Positions 1-7,309 of a stretch of DNA of 64,000 nt are shown here, piece by piece. How positions within the stretch are numbered: position 1 is the stretch's first letter; each line of letters starts with the position of its first letter. Both the position numbers and the translations under genes were made by a program. This stretch comes from JAAOIF01 sp965217125 (GTDB lineage: Bacteria; Pseudomonadota; Gammaproteobacteria; PS1; Pseudothioglobaceae), in contig OZ244244.1 in the NCBI GenBank assembly GCA_965217125.1, positions 682,001 to 746,000 on the forward strand, read 5' to 3'. The notes beneath the pieces are model-generated. The model saw only the letters and a program-made list of their open reading frames with translations. It was not told the origin of the DNA and did no database searches.

Positions 1-54
1 GAAATCGCCTTTCCAGATACCTAATGTATCTGTGGTTAGTTAAAAATCAGCCTA

Positions 55-445
55 CTCTTGCTCTGCCCTCTGTTTAGATGCGACTGAAGTCGCATTACCA
101 ACGCCACTCTTGCTCTGCTTTTTCTACCAACACAAACAAATCTAATGAGCAGAGGGCAGAGAGGCAGAAAACAGAGAACAGAACAGAGCAAAATCAAGAG
201 CAATACTATTAGAACTGTTTGTGTATCTTTTGCATTATATCGTCTGTTTGGGGGAGGGCGTGCCAGAGTGTGCCTCAACTCGAGATCCTGCCGCCCTCCC
301 CCAAGCCCCCACCCTAAGAAGTTTATCAAAATCGGGCTTCGCCCTATCGCCTGGACGGCGATTTTTGCCACTTTCACATTGAGAATTGGGGTGCCATTAG
401 AACCGTTTGTGTTGGTAGAAAAAGCAGAGCAAAAATAATTACACT
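55..445. repeat. composite repeat element, copy A
   Basis: This gene-free stretch holds the first of five related composite repeats (others near 2451, 3305, 4016 and 21300). Its parts are: a near-palindrome tgcgact-tc-agtcgca type hairpin at about 77-94; a purine-rich satellite of cagagggcag / aaaacagagaac units (145-195); a GC-rich core around 240-365 with inverted arms (gggggagggcg and cgccctccccc) and gataggg-cgaagccc type short inverted repeats; and an end reading acactctgaccataatta (441-458). The ORFs in it translate to low-complexity Arg/Gln/Ser strings and are not genes. Confidence 0.75.
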
Positions 446-462
446 CTGACCATAATTAAGGT

Positions 463-1182
463 ATGATAATCAACATGAAATTTTATCATCATTGTTTATA
501 CCTATTGTTTTTTGCATTATTGCAGTCTTGTAATAGCGTAAGCATTAGACCTGCTAGTTCTGCCATTGCTGGCAATACGATTATTAGTGGCACCTCTGCC
601 GTTACCAGTATTCTTAGTTTAGATAAAAATAATAATTTTACTATTTGCACCCAGCCTTATGCTGATGCTGGATTGTCAGATAGTGATAGCGTATCACTAA
701 ATTTTAATGTGCTAAATTTTGGCGACAAAGGAGGCTCTAATTCTGAAGAAAGTAGTGTAGCAGATATAGAATTTGAGGGCAGAACACCTGTTTTATTGCT
801 GGCTAGAGAGCTGTTATACAGACAATGTGAATTTAATTATAATTACAAACTTAGTTATGATGATGCACTAAAGTTGTATAAAAAAAATATTGATATCATA
901 GCTAAACTTGCAGAGGCAGAAGTAAAAAACACTAAGATAAGCATTAGCGAAACTTTATTATCTCAAATTAATGAAAGTAATGCTTCTGTTGCTGCAATAA
1001 ATAGCAAATCAAGTTATGATAATTCTTCTGCTAATGATGATAAAAAATCAAACTCGGATTCAGATTCGGATTCGGATTCTGACTCGGATTCAAGTTCAGA
1101 TAGTAGCGGTTTAAGCCCCAGTGATTTAAGTGACGATTTGTCTAATCAGGTATCTGACCCTGACAATGTTATACAATTATAA
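463..1182 (+). CDS. secreted lipoprotein with Ser-Asp repeat tail
   Basis: Not assigned to a family. The N-terminus is a lipoprotein signal peptide with the lipobox LQSC, so the mature protein should be lipid-anchored at its Cys. The middle (about residues 60-190) is soluble and Asn/Ser-rich. The C-terminal third ends in a run of alternating Ser-Asp (about 196-214) followed by an acidic Ser/Asp stretch, like a flexible surface stalk. The start could instead be the ATG at 475, which gives a more compact signal peptide; neither start has a good ribosome site. It lies 33 nt upstream of the secreted toxin-like gene on the same strand, so the two may be co-expressed. Role unknown. Confidence 0.75.
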   Translation: MIINMKFYHHCLYLLFFALLQSCNSVSIRPASSAIAGNTIISGTSAVTSILSLDKNNNFTICTQPYADAGLSDSDSVSLNFNVLNFGDKGGSNSEESSVADIEFEGRTPVLLLARELLYRQCEFNYNYKLSYDDALKLYKKNIDIIAKLAEAEVKNTKISISETLLSQINESNASVAAINSKSSYDNSSANDDKKSNSDSDSDSDSDSDSSSDSSGLSPSDLSDDLSNQVSDPDNVIQL

Positions 1183-1215
1183 CCATAAATTAAAACAAAA
1201 AAAAGGAGTAAAAAA

Positions 1216-2412
1216 ATGAAAAATATATCTAATATTGTTAAAGTTATTGCTACAGCAGTAACACTAATTATTAGCAATGCAGCTTTTGCAGAAATTAATG
1301 TAGGTGCTGAATTAGCAAATGCAATGAACCATCAACCAAGTATTATAAATAATTTGGGCCTAGATAATAGCCGTAAATGGACAGTCAGCAGTGTTGCATT
1401 AAGTAACGCTAAAATGAAAAAAGTAAACCAGAATATCCCAATACCTGAGGGTAAATATAAATTGATGACAACTACCCAATATTTGAATTGTGGCGGATTA
1501 GAAGCAGGTAGAGAAATATCATTATCTAAAACAGTAGAGAATTCAAGCTCTGTTAGTGTTAGTAATTCGTTTAATGCTAATGTTGAGGTGTCAGCCAGCG
1601 TAGGAGGAGGTGTTGGACCTGTTGAGGTGTCGGGTTCGGTTTCTGTTAGTGCTGGCTATGATTTTAATAAAACTGATGACTCATCTCACAGCACATCTGT
1701 TGAAATTAGCGATACTGAGAATGTTCAATTTCCAGATGAGGTAGGGGTGTGGATTTTTGGTCTATATGCTAAAGTAGTAGAGTCTCAAAACCTACCTTTT
1801 TGGATTGATTTTGAATTGACTGATGACTCAATACTAAATATACACTTGGAAGCAAAACCAAAACCTGTAGCAGGTGATTTTCGTCCGGTAAGTTTATACA
1901 CAAATCGCAATTGGAGTGGTGACGCTCTTCATCTTCATAATGATGTTGATGTAAATTATCATAACTTAGGCGCTAAGTACAGCAATGATAGAGATATAAA
2001 ATATGTAAAATGGTTCTTTGAGCAAGGAATAAGAAGCATTACATATGATAATGTAAATTATGTTGAAAAAGTTTGCTTATCTAGAAGGAGCGACAATAAA
2101 GAGTTTTGCCTTAGAGATGGCGGTATAGACTATATTCAAGGATACCATGGCAACATAGGCACAGAACAATTTTCTAGAATAAAAGTTCATTCAATTAAAA
2201 CTAAAAAATCAGTTAAAGTGCGCTGGGGCAACATAAAAAATCACTTCACAGAAGAACAATCAAGGTTTAGAGTAAATGGCGTATTGAGCGTTAAAAACTA
2301 TGGCCTTGATAGCAAAAGATTTGCATCATCTAGGCTAAATCAAGAAAGAACTGAACAGGTATGCGCACAACAAAACACCCTCGGAGACGCACAAATTGGC
2401 AGTGGTTTATAA
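1216..2412 (+). CDS. secreted aerolysin-like / beta-gamma-crystallin-like protein
   Basis: Starts after a clear AAAAGGAG site. Residues 1-25 are a Sec signal peptide ending in AAFA. Residues about 95-170 are a Ser/Thr-rich stretch of alternating polar and apolar residues (SVSVSNSFNANVEVSASV, a Gly-rich turn, then VEVSGSVSVSAGYDF). This is the pattern of the amphipathic insertion loop of aerolysin/ETX-MTX2 pore-forming toxins. Residues about 220-265 (VSLYTNRNWSGDALHL) resemble a beta/gamma-crystallin Greek-key motif, and a weaker second unit follows near 280-320. I infer a secreted pore-forming or host-interaction protein. No homology search was possible; the strand pattern is what I see, the family is inference. 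Confidence 0.6.
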   Translation: MKNISNIVKVIATAVTLIISNAAFAEINVGAELANAMNHQPSIINNLGLDNSRKWTVSSVALSNAKMKKVNQNIPIPEGKYKLMTTTQYLNCGGLEAGREISLSKTVENSSSVSVSNSFNANVEVSASVGGGVGPVEVSGSVSVSAGYDFNKTDDSSHSTSVEISDTENVQFPDEVGVWIFGLYAKVVESQNLPFWIDFELTDDSILNIHLEAKPKPVAGDFRPVSLYTNRNWSGDALHLHNDVDVNYHNLGAKYSNDRDIKYVKWFFEQGIRSITYDNVNYVEKVCLSRRSDNKEFCLRDGGIDYIQGYHGNIGTEQFSRIKVHSIKTKKSVKVRWGNIKNHFTEEQSRFRVNGVLSVKNYGLDSKRFASSRLNQERTEQVCAQQNTLGDAQIGSGL

Positions 2413-2450
2413 AAAGCATATTGGATATTTGACTATTTTTAAATAATTAT

Positions 2451-2700
2451 TTGCTTTTTCTACCAACACACTGCACAAGGCAGAGAGGCAGAAAACAGAG
2501 AGCAGAAGGCAGAGAACAGAACAAGAGCGGTGCTATTAGGTTTGTTTGTGCAGTTGGTAATGCGACTTCAGTCGCATCTATGCTTGTATTGAGGCGATTT
2601 TTGCTACTTTCACATTGAGGTGCTATTAGATTTGTTTGTGTTGAACAGAGGGCAGAAAACAGAGGGCAGAACAGAGCAAGAGCGGTGCACTTTGAAGTTA
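2451..2700. repeat. composite repeat element, copy B
   Basis: Fills most of the gap between the toxin-like gene and the RelE-type toxin. It carries the purine satellite (cagagaggcagaaaacagag units) at 2478-2525 and 2645-2685. Between them is the second core type, ggtaatgcgacttcagtcgc followed by atctatgcttgtattgaggc and a tttgctactttcacattgag stretch. It lacks the long GC-rich hairpin core of copies A, D and E. The minus ORF across it is an artefact of the repeat. Confidence 0.7.
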
Positions 2701-2747
2701 AGTGGGGTTTAATAAGCAGCCCGATGTAATTATTTGTTATGTTGCTT

Positions 2748-3041
2748 TTAAAAATATTTTTCAATGGCTAATGCTCCATGAAAAATACCTAAAATATCAA
2801 TAGCATTAACATTTTTAACTAAATATACAATCCTATAATGCCCATAAAGTAGTATTCTAATTTCTAATGCATCATCATTTGGATAAACATAGCCTATTTG
2901 CGGAAAATCTTTCAATGATTGAGCTTTTTGAACTATCTCATCAATGACTTTTTTAGCAATTATTTTATCATCTAGTGCTATGTAATTATATATGTCTTTA
3001 AGCCAAAATTCTGCTTCTTTTGTCCAATTAATACTTACCAC
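2748..3041 (-). CDS. RelE/ParE-type toxin
   Basis: A 97-residue protein of the RelE/ParE toxin superfamily, whose members cleave ribosome-bound mRNA or poison gyrase. Visible family features are the early W-x-K-x-A-E-x-W-L helix, the middle segment AQSLKDFPQIGY, and the late basic strand RILLYGHYRIVYLV, with tail IDILGIFHG. Start is GTG at 3041. It overlaps the end of the upstream antitoxin by 7 nt, the usual arrangement for a translationally coupled pair. The ParE branch is likelier than RelE from the YGHYRIVY pattern, but the target cannot be read from sequence. Confidence 0.85.
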   Translation of the reverse strand: MVSINWTKEAEFWLKDIYNYIALDDKIIAKKVIDEIVQKAQSLKDFPQIGYVYPNDDALEIRILLYGHYRIVYLVKNVNAIDILGIFHGALAIEKYF

Positions 3042-3214
3042 TGTTTGATTCTATTGCATATCTCTTGATGGGATATAACTTGATTTTCTTGAGAATTTTT
3101 CAACCCTCTTTTAATCATCCTATCAAAGACTAATTCTTTTAAAATTTCATCATAAGTGGTATCTTCTGGCAAAGAATCAATTATTTTTCTTGCTTCTATT
3201 TTTACTGCATTCAT
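3035..3214 (-). CDS. antitoxin partner of the RelE/ParE toxin
   Basis: A 59-residue ORF read from the minus strand: it starts MNAVKIEARKIIDSLPED and ends HQEICNRIKQW. The combination of an early I-I-x-x-L-P-E-D, a central helix (YDEILKELVFDRMIKRGL) and the late S-x-x-x-x-V-I-S-H-x-E motif is typical of short antitoxins paired with RelE/ParE toxins. Its stop overlaps the toxin GTG start by 7 nt. It should neutralise the toxin and probably autoregulates the pair, which is known for the family and not shown here. Confidence 0.8.
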   Translation of the reverse strand: MNAVKIEARKIIDSLPEDTTYDEILKELVFDRMIKRGLKNSQENQVISHQEICNRIKQW

Positions 3215-3304
3215 AAGTTTGACGCTTATTATTATTTTTCATAATTATATCAAATTTATTTTACTTATGGGAATATTGTTGCTAACTGCAACATAACTAT
3301 TTAA

Positions 3305-3710
3305 GTAATTAGGGTCAGGAACAGAGAACAGAGCAAAAGCAGTGCCATTAAAACTGTTTGTGCAGTTGGTAATGCGACTTCAGTCGCATCTATGCTTGTA
3401 TTGAGGCGATTTTTGCTACTTTTGCATTGAGGTGCTATTAGATTTGTTTGTGTTGAACAGAGGGCAGAGAGGCAGAAAACAGAGAGCAGAAGGCAGAGAA
3501 CAGAATAGAGCAAGAGCGGCGTTGGACAGAGGACAGATGGCAGAAAACAGAGAACAGAACAAGAGCGGCTTTGGTAATGCGACTTCAGTCGCATCTATGC
3601 TTGTATTGAGGCGATTTTTGCTACTTTTGCATTGAGGTGCTATTAGATTTGTTTGTGTTGGTAGAAAAAGCAGAGCAAAAATAATTACACTCTAACCCTA
3701 ATTATTCTGG
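3305..3710. repeat. composite repeat element, copy C
   Basis: Occupies the gap between the antitoxin and the next small gene. It contains two full copies of the second core (ggtaatgcgacttcagtcgc onward) at about 3366-3440 and 3571-3650, which flank a purine satellite of cagagggcagagaggcag units (3457-3560). It opens with taattagggtcagg at 3305 and closes with acactctaaccctaattatt at 3687-3706, the same short motif in opposite orientations. This looks like a unit bounded by an inverted end motif. No gene is seen; both ORFs here are spurious. Confidence 0.7.
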
Positions 3711-3726
3711 TCCCTATTATTTTCTG

Positions 3727-3797
3727 AATTTAGCGGTTGAGGTGTGTTTTCCCAGTCGGCTCAGTGTGTCCCTTGGGTAGAAATGATTTGTTAGGTG
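3727..3797 (-). repeat. degenerate attC-like segment overlapping a small gene
   Basis: On the minus strand this reads cacctaacaaatcatttct, the same opening as the well-formed attC site at 22631-22706, followed by cccaagggacacactgagc. The closing GTTAG box is not conserved. The segment lies inside the 3' end of the small minus-strand gene, so that gene reads through it. I interpret it as a decayed integron recombination site; it could also be a chance match. Confidence 0.35.
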
Positions 3798-3915
3798 CAA
3801 ACCACTTACTATGGCGCTCTAAATATTCTATTTGCTTTTCATAAGATAAGTCTTTAGTCTCTTTGTAGATTTTATTTCTGGCTTCTCTCATAAATTCAAC
3901 TGCTTTAAATTTCAT
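3730..3915 (-). CDS. small antitoxin-like protein, tail read through attC-like DNA
   Basis: A 61-residue protein starting MKFKAVEFMREARNKIYKET. The pattern M-K-F-x-A-V-x-x-M-R-x-x-R-(N/D)-K-I-x-x-E-T followed by S-Y-E-K-Q-I-E-Y is common in small proteins next to toxin genes, so an antitoxin-like role is plausible. The last ~20 residues (SFLPKGHTEPTGKTHLNR) are encoded by attC-like sequence and probably replace the original tail. Its start overlaps the end of a truncated upstream ORF (3905-4012), suggesting a former two-gene pair that lost its partner. Confidence 0.5.
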   Translation of the reverse strand: MKFKAVEFMREARNKIYKETKDLSYEKQIEYLERHSKWFAPNKSFLPKGHTEPTGKTHLNR

Positions 3916-4012
3916 AATTTAATACCTCTGTTGGTGTTCTGATTTCAATCATTGAATAGCCTAATTTTAAATTTACAGCATTATAACCATTAATGACACT
4001 AATTATTCGGTA
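3905..4012 (-). pseudogene. C-terminal remnant of a gene upstream of the small antitoxin-like gene
   Basis: The minus strand has an open frame with no start that reads RIISVINGYNAVNLKLGY then SMIEIRTPTEVLNYEI and stops. It overlaps the ATG of the next gene by 11 nt. This looks like the tail of a protein formerly paired with that gene, perhaps a PIN-like toxin, although I cannot name the family. The frame ends where composite repeat copy D begins, so the repeat probably arrived with or after loss of the 5' part. Confidence 0.4.
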
Positions 4013-4015
4013 TTA

Positions 4016-4392
4016 GGAAAGGCGACTTCAGTCGCCTCTGATGCGACTGAAGTCGCATTACCAACGCCACTCTTACTCTGTTCTGTCTCTCTGTCCTCTG
4101 CCTCTCTGCCCTCTGACCTCTGCTCAACACCAACAAATCTAATTACGCCACAATCCTCAATGTATAAGTGGCAAAAATCGCCGTCCAGGCGATAGGGCGA
4201 AGCCCGATTTTGATAAACTATATAGGGTGGGGTCTTAGGGGAGGGCCTTCGAGTTCTCGAGTTGAGGCACATTCTGCCCAGCCCTCCCCTAAACAGACGA
4301 TATGGCACAAAATTTACACAAACAGTTCTAATGGCGCCGCTCTTGACTTGCTTTGCTTTTTTGTTTTCTTTGTTATAGTGCAGGTGTAGGCA
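4016..4392. repeat. composite repeat element, copy D
   Basis: This gene-free stretch contains both core types. At 4021-4060 are two gcgact-x-agtcgc hairpins. Then come a pyrimidine-strand version of the satellite (ctctgccctctg units, 4075-4135) and the GC-rich core (about 4170-4320) with cgatagggcgaagcccgatt and inverted gggagggc / gccctccc arms around a ctcgag centre. Orientation is opposite to copy A. The ORFs at 4003-4404 on either strand are repeat translations, not genes. Confidence 0.75.
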
Positions 4393-4482
4393 AAAAAACC
4401 CCACCTATCTTTTATTTTTAGATTTAAGGGTTATTCTTTAAATTATTTAAACTAAGCTTACTGTATAATTTCGCTTTTTTAT

Positions 4483-4558
4483 GGGTCGTTAGCTCAGTTG
4501 GTAGAGCACCGGACTTTTAATCCGATGGTCGAGCGTTCAAATCGCTCACGACCCACCA
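4483..4558 (+). tRNA. tRNA-Lys (anticodon TTT)
   Basis: A complete cloverleaf: acceptor GGGTCGT pairs with ACGACCC, D-loop AGCTCAGTTGGTAGAGC, anticodon arm CGGACTTTTAATCCG with anticodon TTT, and T-arm GAGCGTTCAAATCGCTC. A CCA end is encoded at 4556-4558. It lies 21 nt from the end of the convergent rsgA gene and just past composite repeat copy D, so the repeat-rich accessory DNA stops at this tRNA. tRNA genes are common integration boundaries, but no duplicated tRNA end is visible here. Confidence 0.97.
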
Positions 4559-4579
4559 TTTAACAAACACATTTTATAG

Positions 4580-5533
4580 CTAAACAATTAAATTCAAATA
4601 ACTTTGATAGCGTTTGTGGTGAATTTGAGTTGATTTAACAGCAGCTTTAATGGCACAATTTGGCTCGCTAATATGTGCGCAGTTTCTGAATTTACAAGCA
4701 CCAATAAAAGGCTTAAATTCCCTAAATCCGTTGAGTATTTGCTTATTGCTTAGCTGTTCTAATTGAAACTCTCGAATACCTGGTGAATCAATCAAATCAC
4801 CGCCCGTGGGGATATGATAGAGTGTGGTAGTGGTAGTGGTATGTTTGCCGAGTTTGCTTTTTTTAGATATTTCATTAACCCGCAGATCAAGCTGTGGAAT
4901 CAGCGCATTGATGAGAGAGGACTTTCCGACTCCAGATTGCCCTAAAAAAAGTTGGCTTTTGTGATTCAGTTGCGCTTTTAAATTATCGAGGTTAAGCTGT
5001 GTTTTTACGCTTAAATAATGCACCTTGTAGCCTGCAGATTGATACATAGCAAAATCAGATTTAACAGCATTAAGGTCATCTGCCAGTTCAATTTTGTTAA
5101 TGATGATATTAATGGGCAAATTGGCATTTTCTGCGACCACCAGATAGCGGTCAATCAATTCAAATTGATAATGTGGCTTGATTGAGACAATCAACCATAA
5201 TTGGTCAATATTAGCAGCAATCAGTTTATCTGCGCGGTTTAGCTCGTTATCACGCTCAAGCAAGGCAGTAACCACACCTTCGTTATCGCTGATTGCCTGA
5301 AAACTAACTTGGTCACCCGCAACTGATAAATCAATATTACGCATAGCGGTGCACTGGTATAAATTACCCGATTTTGCCTCTACTAAAATACGCTGTCCGT
5401 AGCGAGTGATTACTAAAGCTATTTGTGTTTTATTGGCTTCATCTAACAAATCAGTTGAAGCTTTATTTGCTTTTTTGAGCCGCTCAGATTGGATTTTTTG
5501 AATGCGCCATTTTTGGCGGTGAGTTAGCGACAA
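4580..5533 (-). CDS. rsgA: small ribosomal subunit biogenesis GTPase RsgA
   Basis: RsgA is a circularly permuted GTPase that helps late maturation of the 30S subunit. In the 317 residues an N-terminal OB-fold region (about 35-95) is followed by G4 (NKIEL, about 146), then the P-loop GQSGVGKSS (about 198-206), a Thr-rich G2 (KHTTTTTT) and G3 (DSPG, about 250). This G4-G1-G2-G3 order is diagnostic. The C-terminal zinc knuckle has Cys/His spaced as C-x4-C-x-H-x5-C (ACKFRNCAHISEPNC). The length is normal. It is the last of three adjacent minus-strand genes. Confidence 0.96.
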   Translation of the reverse strand: MSLTHRQKWRIQKIQSERLKKANKASTDLLDEANKTQIALVITRYGQRILVEAKSGNLYQCTAMRNIDLSVAGDQVSFQAISDNEGVVTALLERDNELNRADKLIAANIDQLWLIVSIKPHYQFELIDRYLVVAENANLPINIIINKIELADDLNAVKSDFAMYQSAGYKVHYLSVKTQLNLDNLKAQLNHKSQLFLGQSGVGKSSLINALIPQLDLRVNEISKKSKLGKHTTTTTTLYHIPTGGDLIDSPGIREFQLEQLSNKQILNGFREFKPFIGACKFRNCAHISEPNCAIKAAVKSTQIHHKRYQSYLNLIV

Positions 5534-5538
5534 AACTA

Positions 5539-5814
5539 TTATTTAAATTTATAATATTGTGCGTTAATATGCTCTAACACTGATTGTTCTTCATCAGGAA
5601 ACCAGCCTAATTCAAGCCTGCTAACACATCTACTAACTTGTCCGCCAAGTTTTGTTAGTGTTTTGATTTTTCTATCCTCGCGCGTGTAGAATGCATCATC
5701 ATGATAGACAATATGGCAGTTTACGCAAGATTGTTGGTGCAGTTCCATACCTTCTTCGTTGGCAAAAAGGCTAATAGAAATTGCCATTAAACTAAGCAAT
5801 AGTATTGGTTTCAT
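5539..5814 (-). CDS. small periplasmic c-type cytochrome
   Basis: A 91-residue protein with an N-terminal Sec signal peptide (MKPILLLSLMAISISLFA) and a single heme-binding motif CVNCH at about 33-37 of the precursor. The rest is short and carries one more Cys pair-like position (SRCVSRLELGWFPDEE). This fits a class I-like monoheme electron carrier in the periplasm. The partner and redox role cannot be read. Its start overlaps the end of the M48 protease gene by 23 nt, so the two are likely co-transcribed. Confidence 0.85.
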   Translation of the reverse strand: MKPILLLSLMAISISLFANEEGMELHQQSCVNCHIVYHDDAFYTREDRKIKTLTKLGGQVSRCVSRLELGWFPDEEQSVLEHINAQYYKFK

Positions 5815-7066
5815 TTTTTTCTCCTGAAGATTTTAAGTGATTGATGCGGATAGAGGCGCTGGGGTGTGAATCATGAAAAGCTGAATACAAATAATCAGGT
5901 GTTAAAGTTGAGGCGTTATCACGATAGAGTTTGACCAATGATGAAATTAAATCATCAGCATTAGTATGTTTAGCGGCAAAAGCATCTGCTTCAAACTCGT
6001 GCTTGCGTGACATATATTTACTAATAGGGGTGATAAAAAAACTAAATATTGGCATGGTTAAAGTAAATAAAACCAAGGCGGTGTGGTTTGACATCTTTTC
6101 AACCCCCAATCCTTGAAAAAACCAAGGCTGGGTAATCAAATAGCCTAATAGCGCTAAACTCAAGAGCGACATAATAAACGAAATTATTATATGTTTGCGA
6201 ATATGTTGGTGATGAAAATGCCCCAACTCATGTGCCAAAATTGCCTCCACTTCCTTATCTTCCATACCTTTGAGCAAGGTATCAAAAAATACAATGCGCT
6301 TATTTTTTCCCATGCCAGTAAAGTAAGCATTGCCATGTGAAGAGCGCTTAGAGCCGTCCATCACAAACACTCCATCACTCTTAAATCCAGTGCGTTGCAA
6401 TAAATTATCGATTTTTGCTTTTAGTTCAATATTTTCCAATGGCTTAAATTTATTAAAAATCGGTGCAATATAAGTCGGATAAAGCCATAACATCAGCAAC
6501 GAAAAAGCAGTAAGCACTAACCATACATAAACCCACCAATATTCACCCATTTGATTCATTAGATAAAGCACCGCGTAAATCAGCGGCACTCCAATCAACA
6601 AGGTTAATAACGAACCTTTGAGTAAATCTGTTATAAAAGTTTTAGCATTGGTTTTGTTAAATCCAAATTTTTGCTCGAGCACAAAAGTTCGGTAAATGCC
6701 AAAAGGTAAATCAATCACACTGCTAATAATCATCAAACTTACAATAAAACCTACGCCAATATATAAGTCATTGGTAGTTTGTGTTTGCCACAAGTTATCT
6801 AACCAATTCATAGCGCCGCCTAAGGTCCAAATTAAAAGCACAACGGTTGAAAGCAATATTTCAAAATGCCCAACGCTAAGTTTGGCTTGTGTGTATTTAC
6901 CCGCCTTTTGATGCTGCGCTAAACTAATATTGGCACTAAATTTATCAGGCACTGTATTAAATGATTTAATAACTGCTTTGTTTTGCCTAATATTAAGCCA
7001 TAGAAGCATAAGCACATAGGCAAACATTGCCGTTAAAAATACCAGAGTAAATAGATTGAATTGCAT
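5792..7066 (-). CDS. M48 family (Ste24/CAAX-protease-like) membrane metalloprotease
   Basis: A 424-residue zinc protease of the M48A/Ste24 type. Several membrane segments occupy the N-terminal half (about 5-25, 65-85, 100-125, 150-175, 180-205). The zinc motif HELGH is at about residue 278-282, followed by a further membrane hairpin and the third ligand region (HEFEADAFAA, about 360). The size and N-terminal multi-span region match Ste24-like enzymes better than HtpX. Such enzymes act in membrane protein quality control. It is the first gene of the minus-strand run with the cytochrome and rsgA. Confidence 0.9.
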   Translation of the reverse strand: MQFNLFTLVFLTAMFAYVLMLLWLNIRQNKAVIKSFNTVPDKFSANISLAQHQKAGKYTQAKLSVGHFEILLSTVVLLIWTLGGAMNWLDNLWQTQTTNDLYIGVGFIVSLMIISSVIDLPFGIYRTFVLEQKFGFNKTNAKTFITDLLKGSLLTLLIGVPLIYAVLYLMNQMGEYWWVYVWLVLTAFSLLMLWLYPTYIAPIFNKFKPLENIELKAKIDNLLQRTGFKSDGVFVMDGSKRSSHGNAYFTGMGKNKRIVFFDTLLKGMEDKEVEAILAHELGHFHHQHIRKHIIISFIMSLLSLALLGYLITQPWFFQGLGVEKMSNHTALVLFTLTMPIFSFFITPISKYMSRKHEFEADAFAAKHTNADDLISSLVKLYRDNASTLTPDYLYSAFHDSHPSASIRINHLKSSGEKNETNTIA

Positions 7067-7269
7067 AATTGTTTTTGTATAATTGTAATAAATAACAAAT
7101 CATTTTACCGATATTTTGAGTTTTCAACTTTCAATTTTCAACTATTCTAGCGCCGCATCTACCTCTTGTTCCTAAATACCCTAAAATATATATTTTAAAA
7201 AAGTATTGACTTATGTATTTAGCTTTTAAAAACCAGAATTGCTTTGGCAAGCCTTTTTATTGTTGAAAA

Positions 7270-7285
7270 AATGAGTATAATTTGA
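7270..7285 (+). promoter_or_regulatory. probable -10 region of the lysC promoter
   Basis: A perfect TATAAT lies at 7276-7281, 28 nt upstream of the lysC start, inside the 243-nt divergent gap to the M48 gene. The -35 at the expected distance is weak. No lysine-riboswitch-like structure is recognisable in this gap. Confidence 0.45.
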
Positions 7286-7309
7286 ATAATTTTATTAGTT
7301 TTATAATCA

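Noticed and set aside
36..438. ORFs on both strands in the first repeat (and similarly at 2447-2764, 3301-3635, 4003-4404 and 21316-21831)
   Set aside because: They translate the purine satellite and hairpin core into low-complexity strings; the same peptides appear in several frames and copies, and there are no ribosome sites.
1060..1110. Short direct repeats in the lipoprotein gene as a CRISPR-like array
   Set aside because: They encode Ser-Asp codon repeats in frame and have no spacers.
4483..4558. tRNA-Lys as the attachment site of an integrated island
   Set aside because: No duplicated tRNA 3' end and no tyrosine integrase lie nearby.
7067..7309. Lysine riboswitch ahead of lysC
   Set aside because: The gap is only 243 nt and no conserved riboswitch blocks are recognisable.
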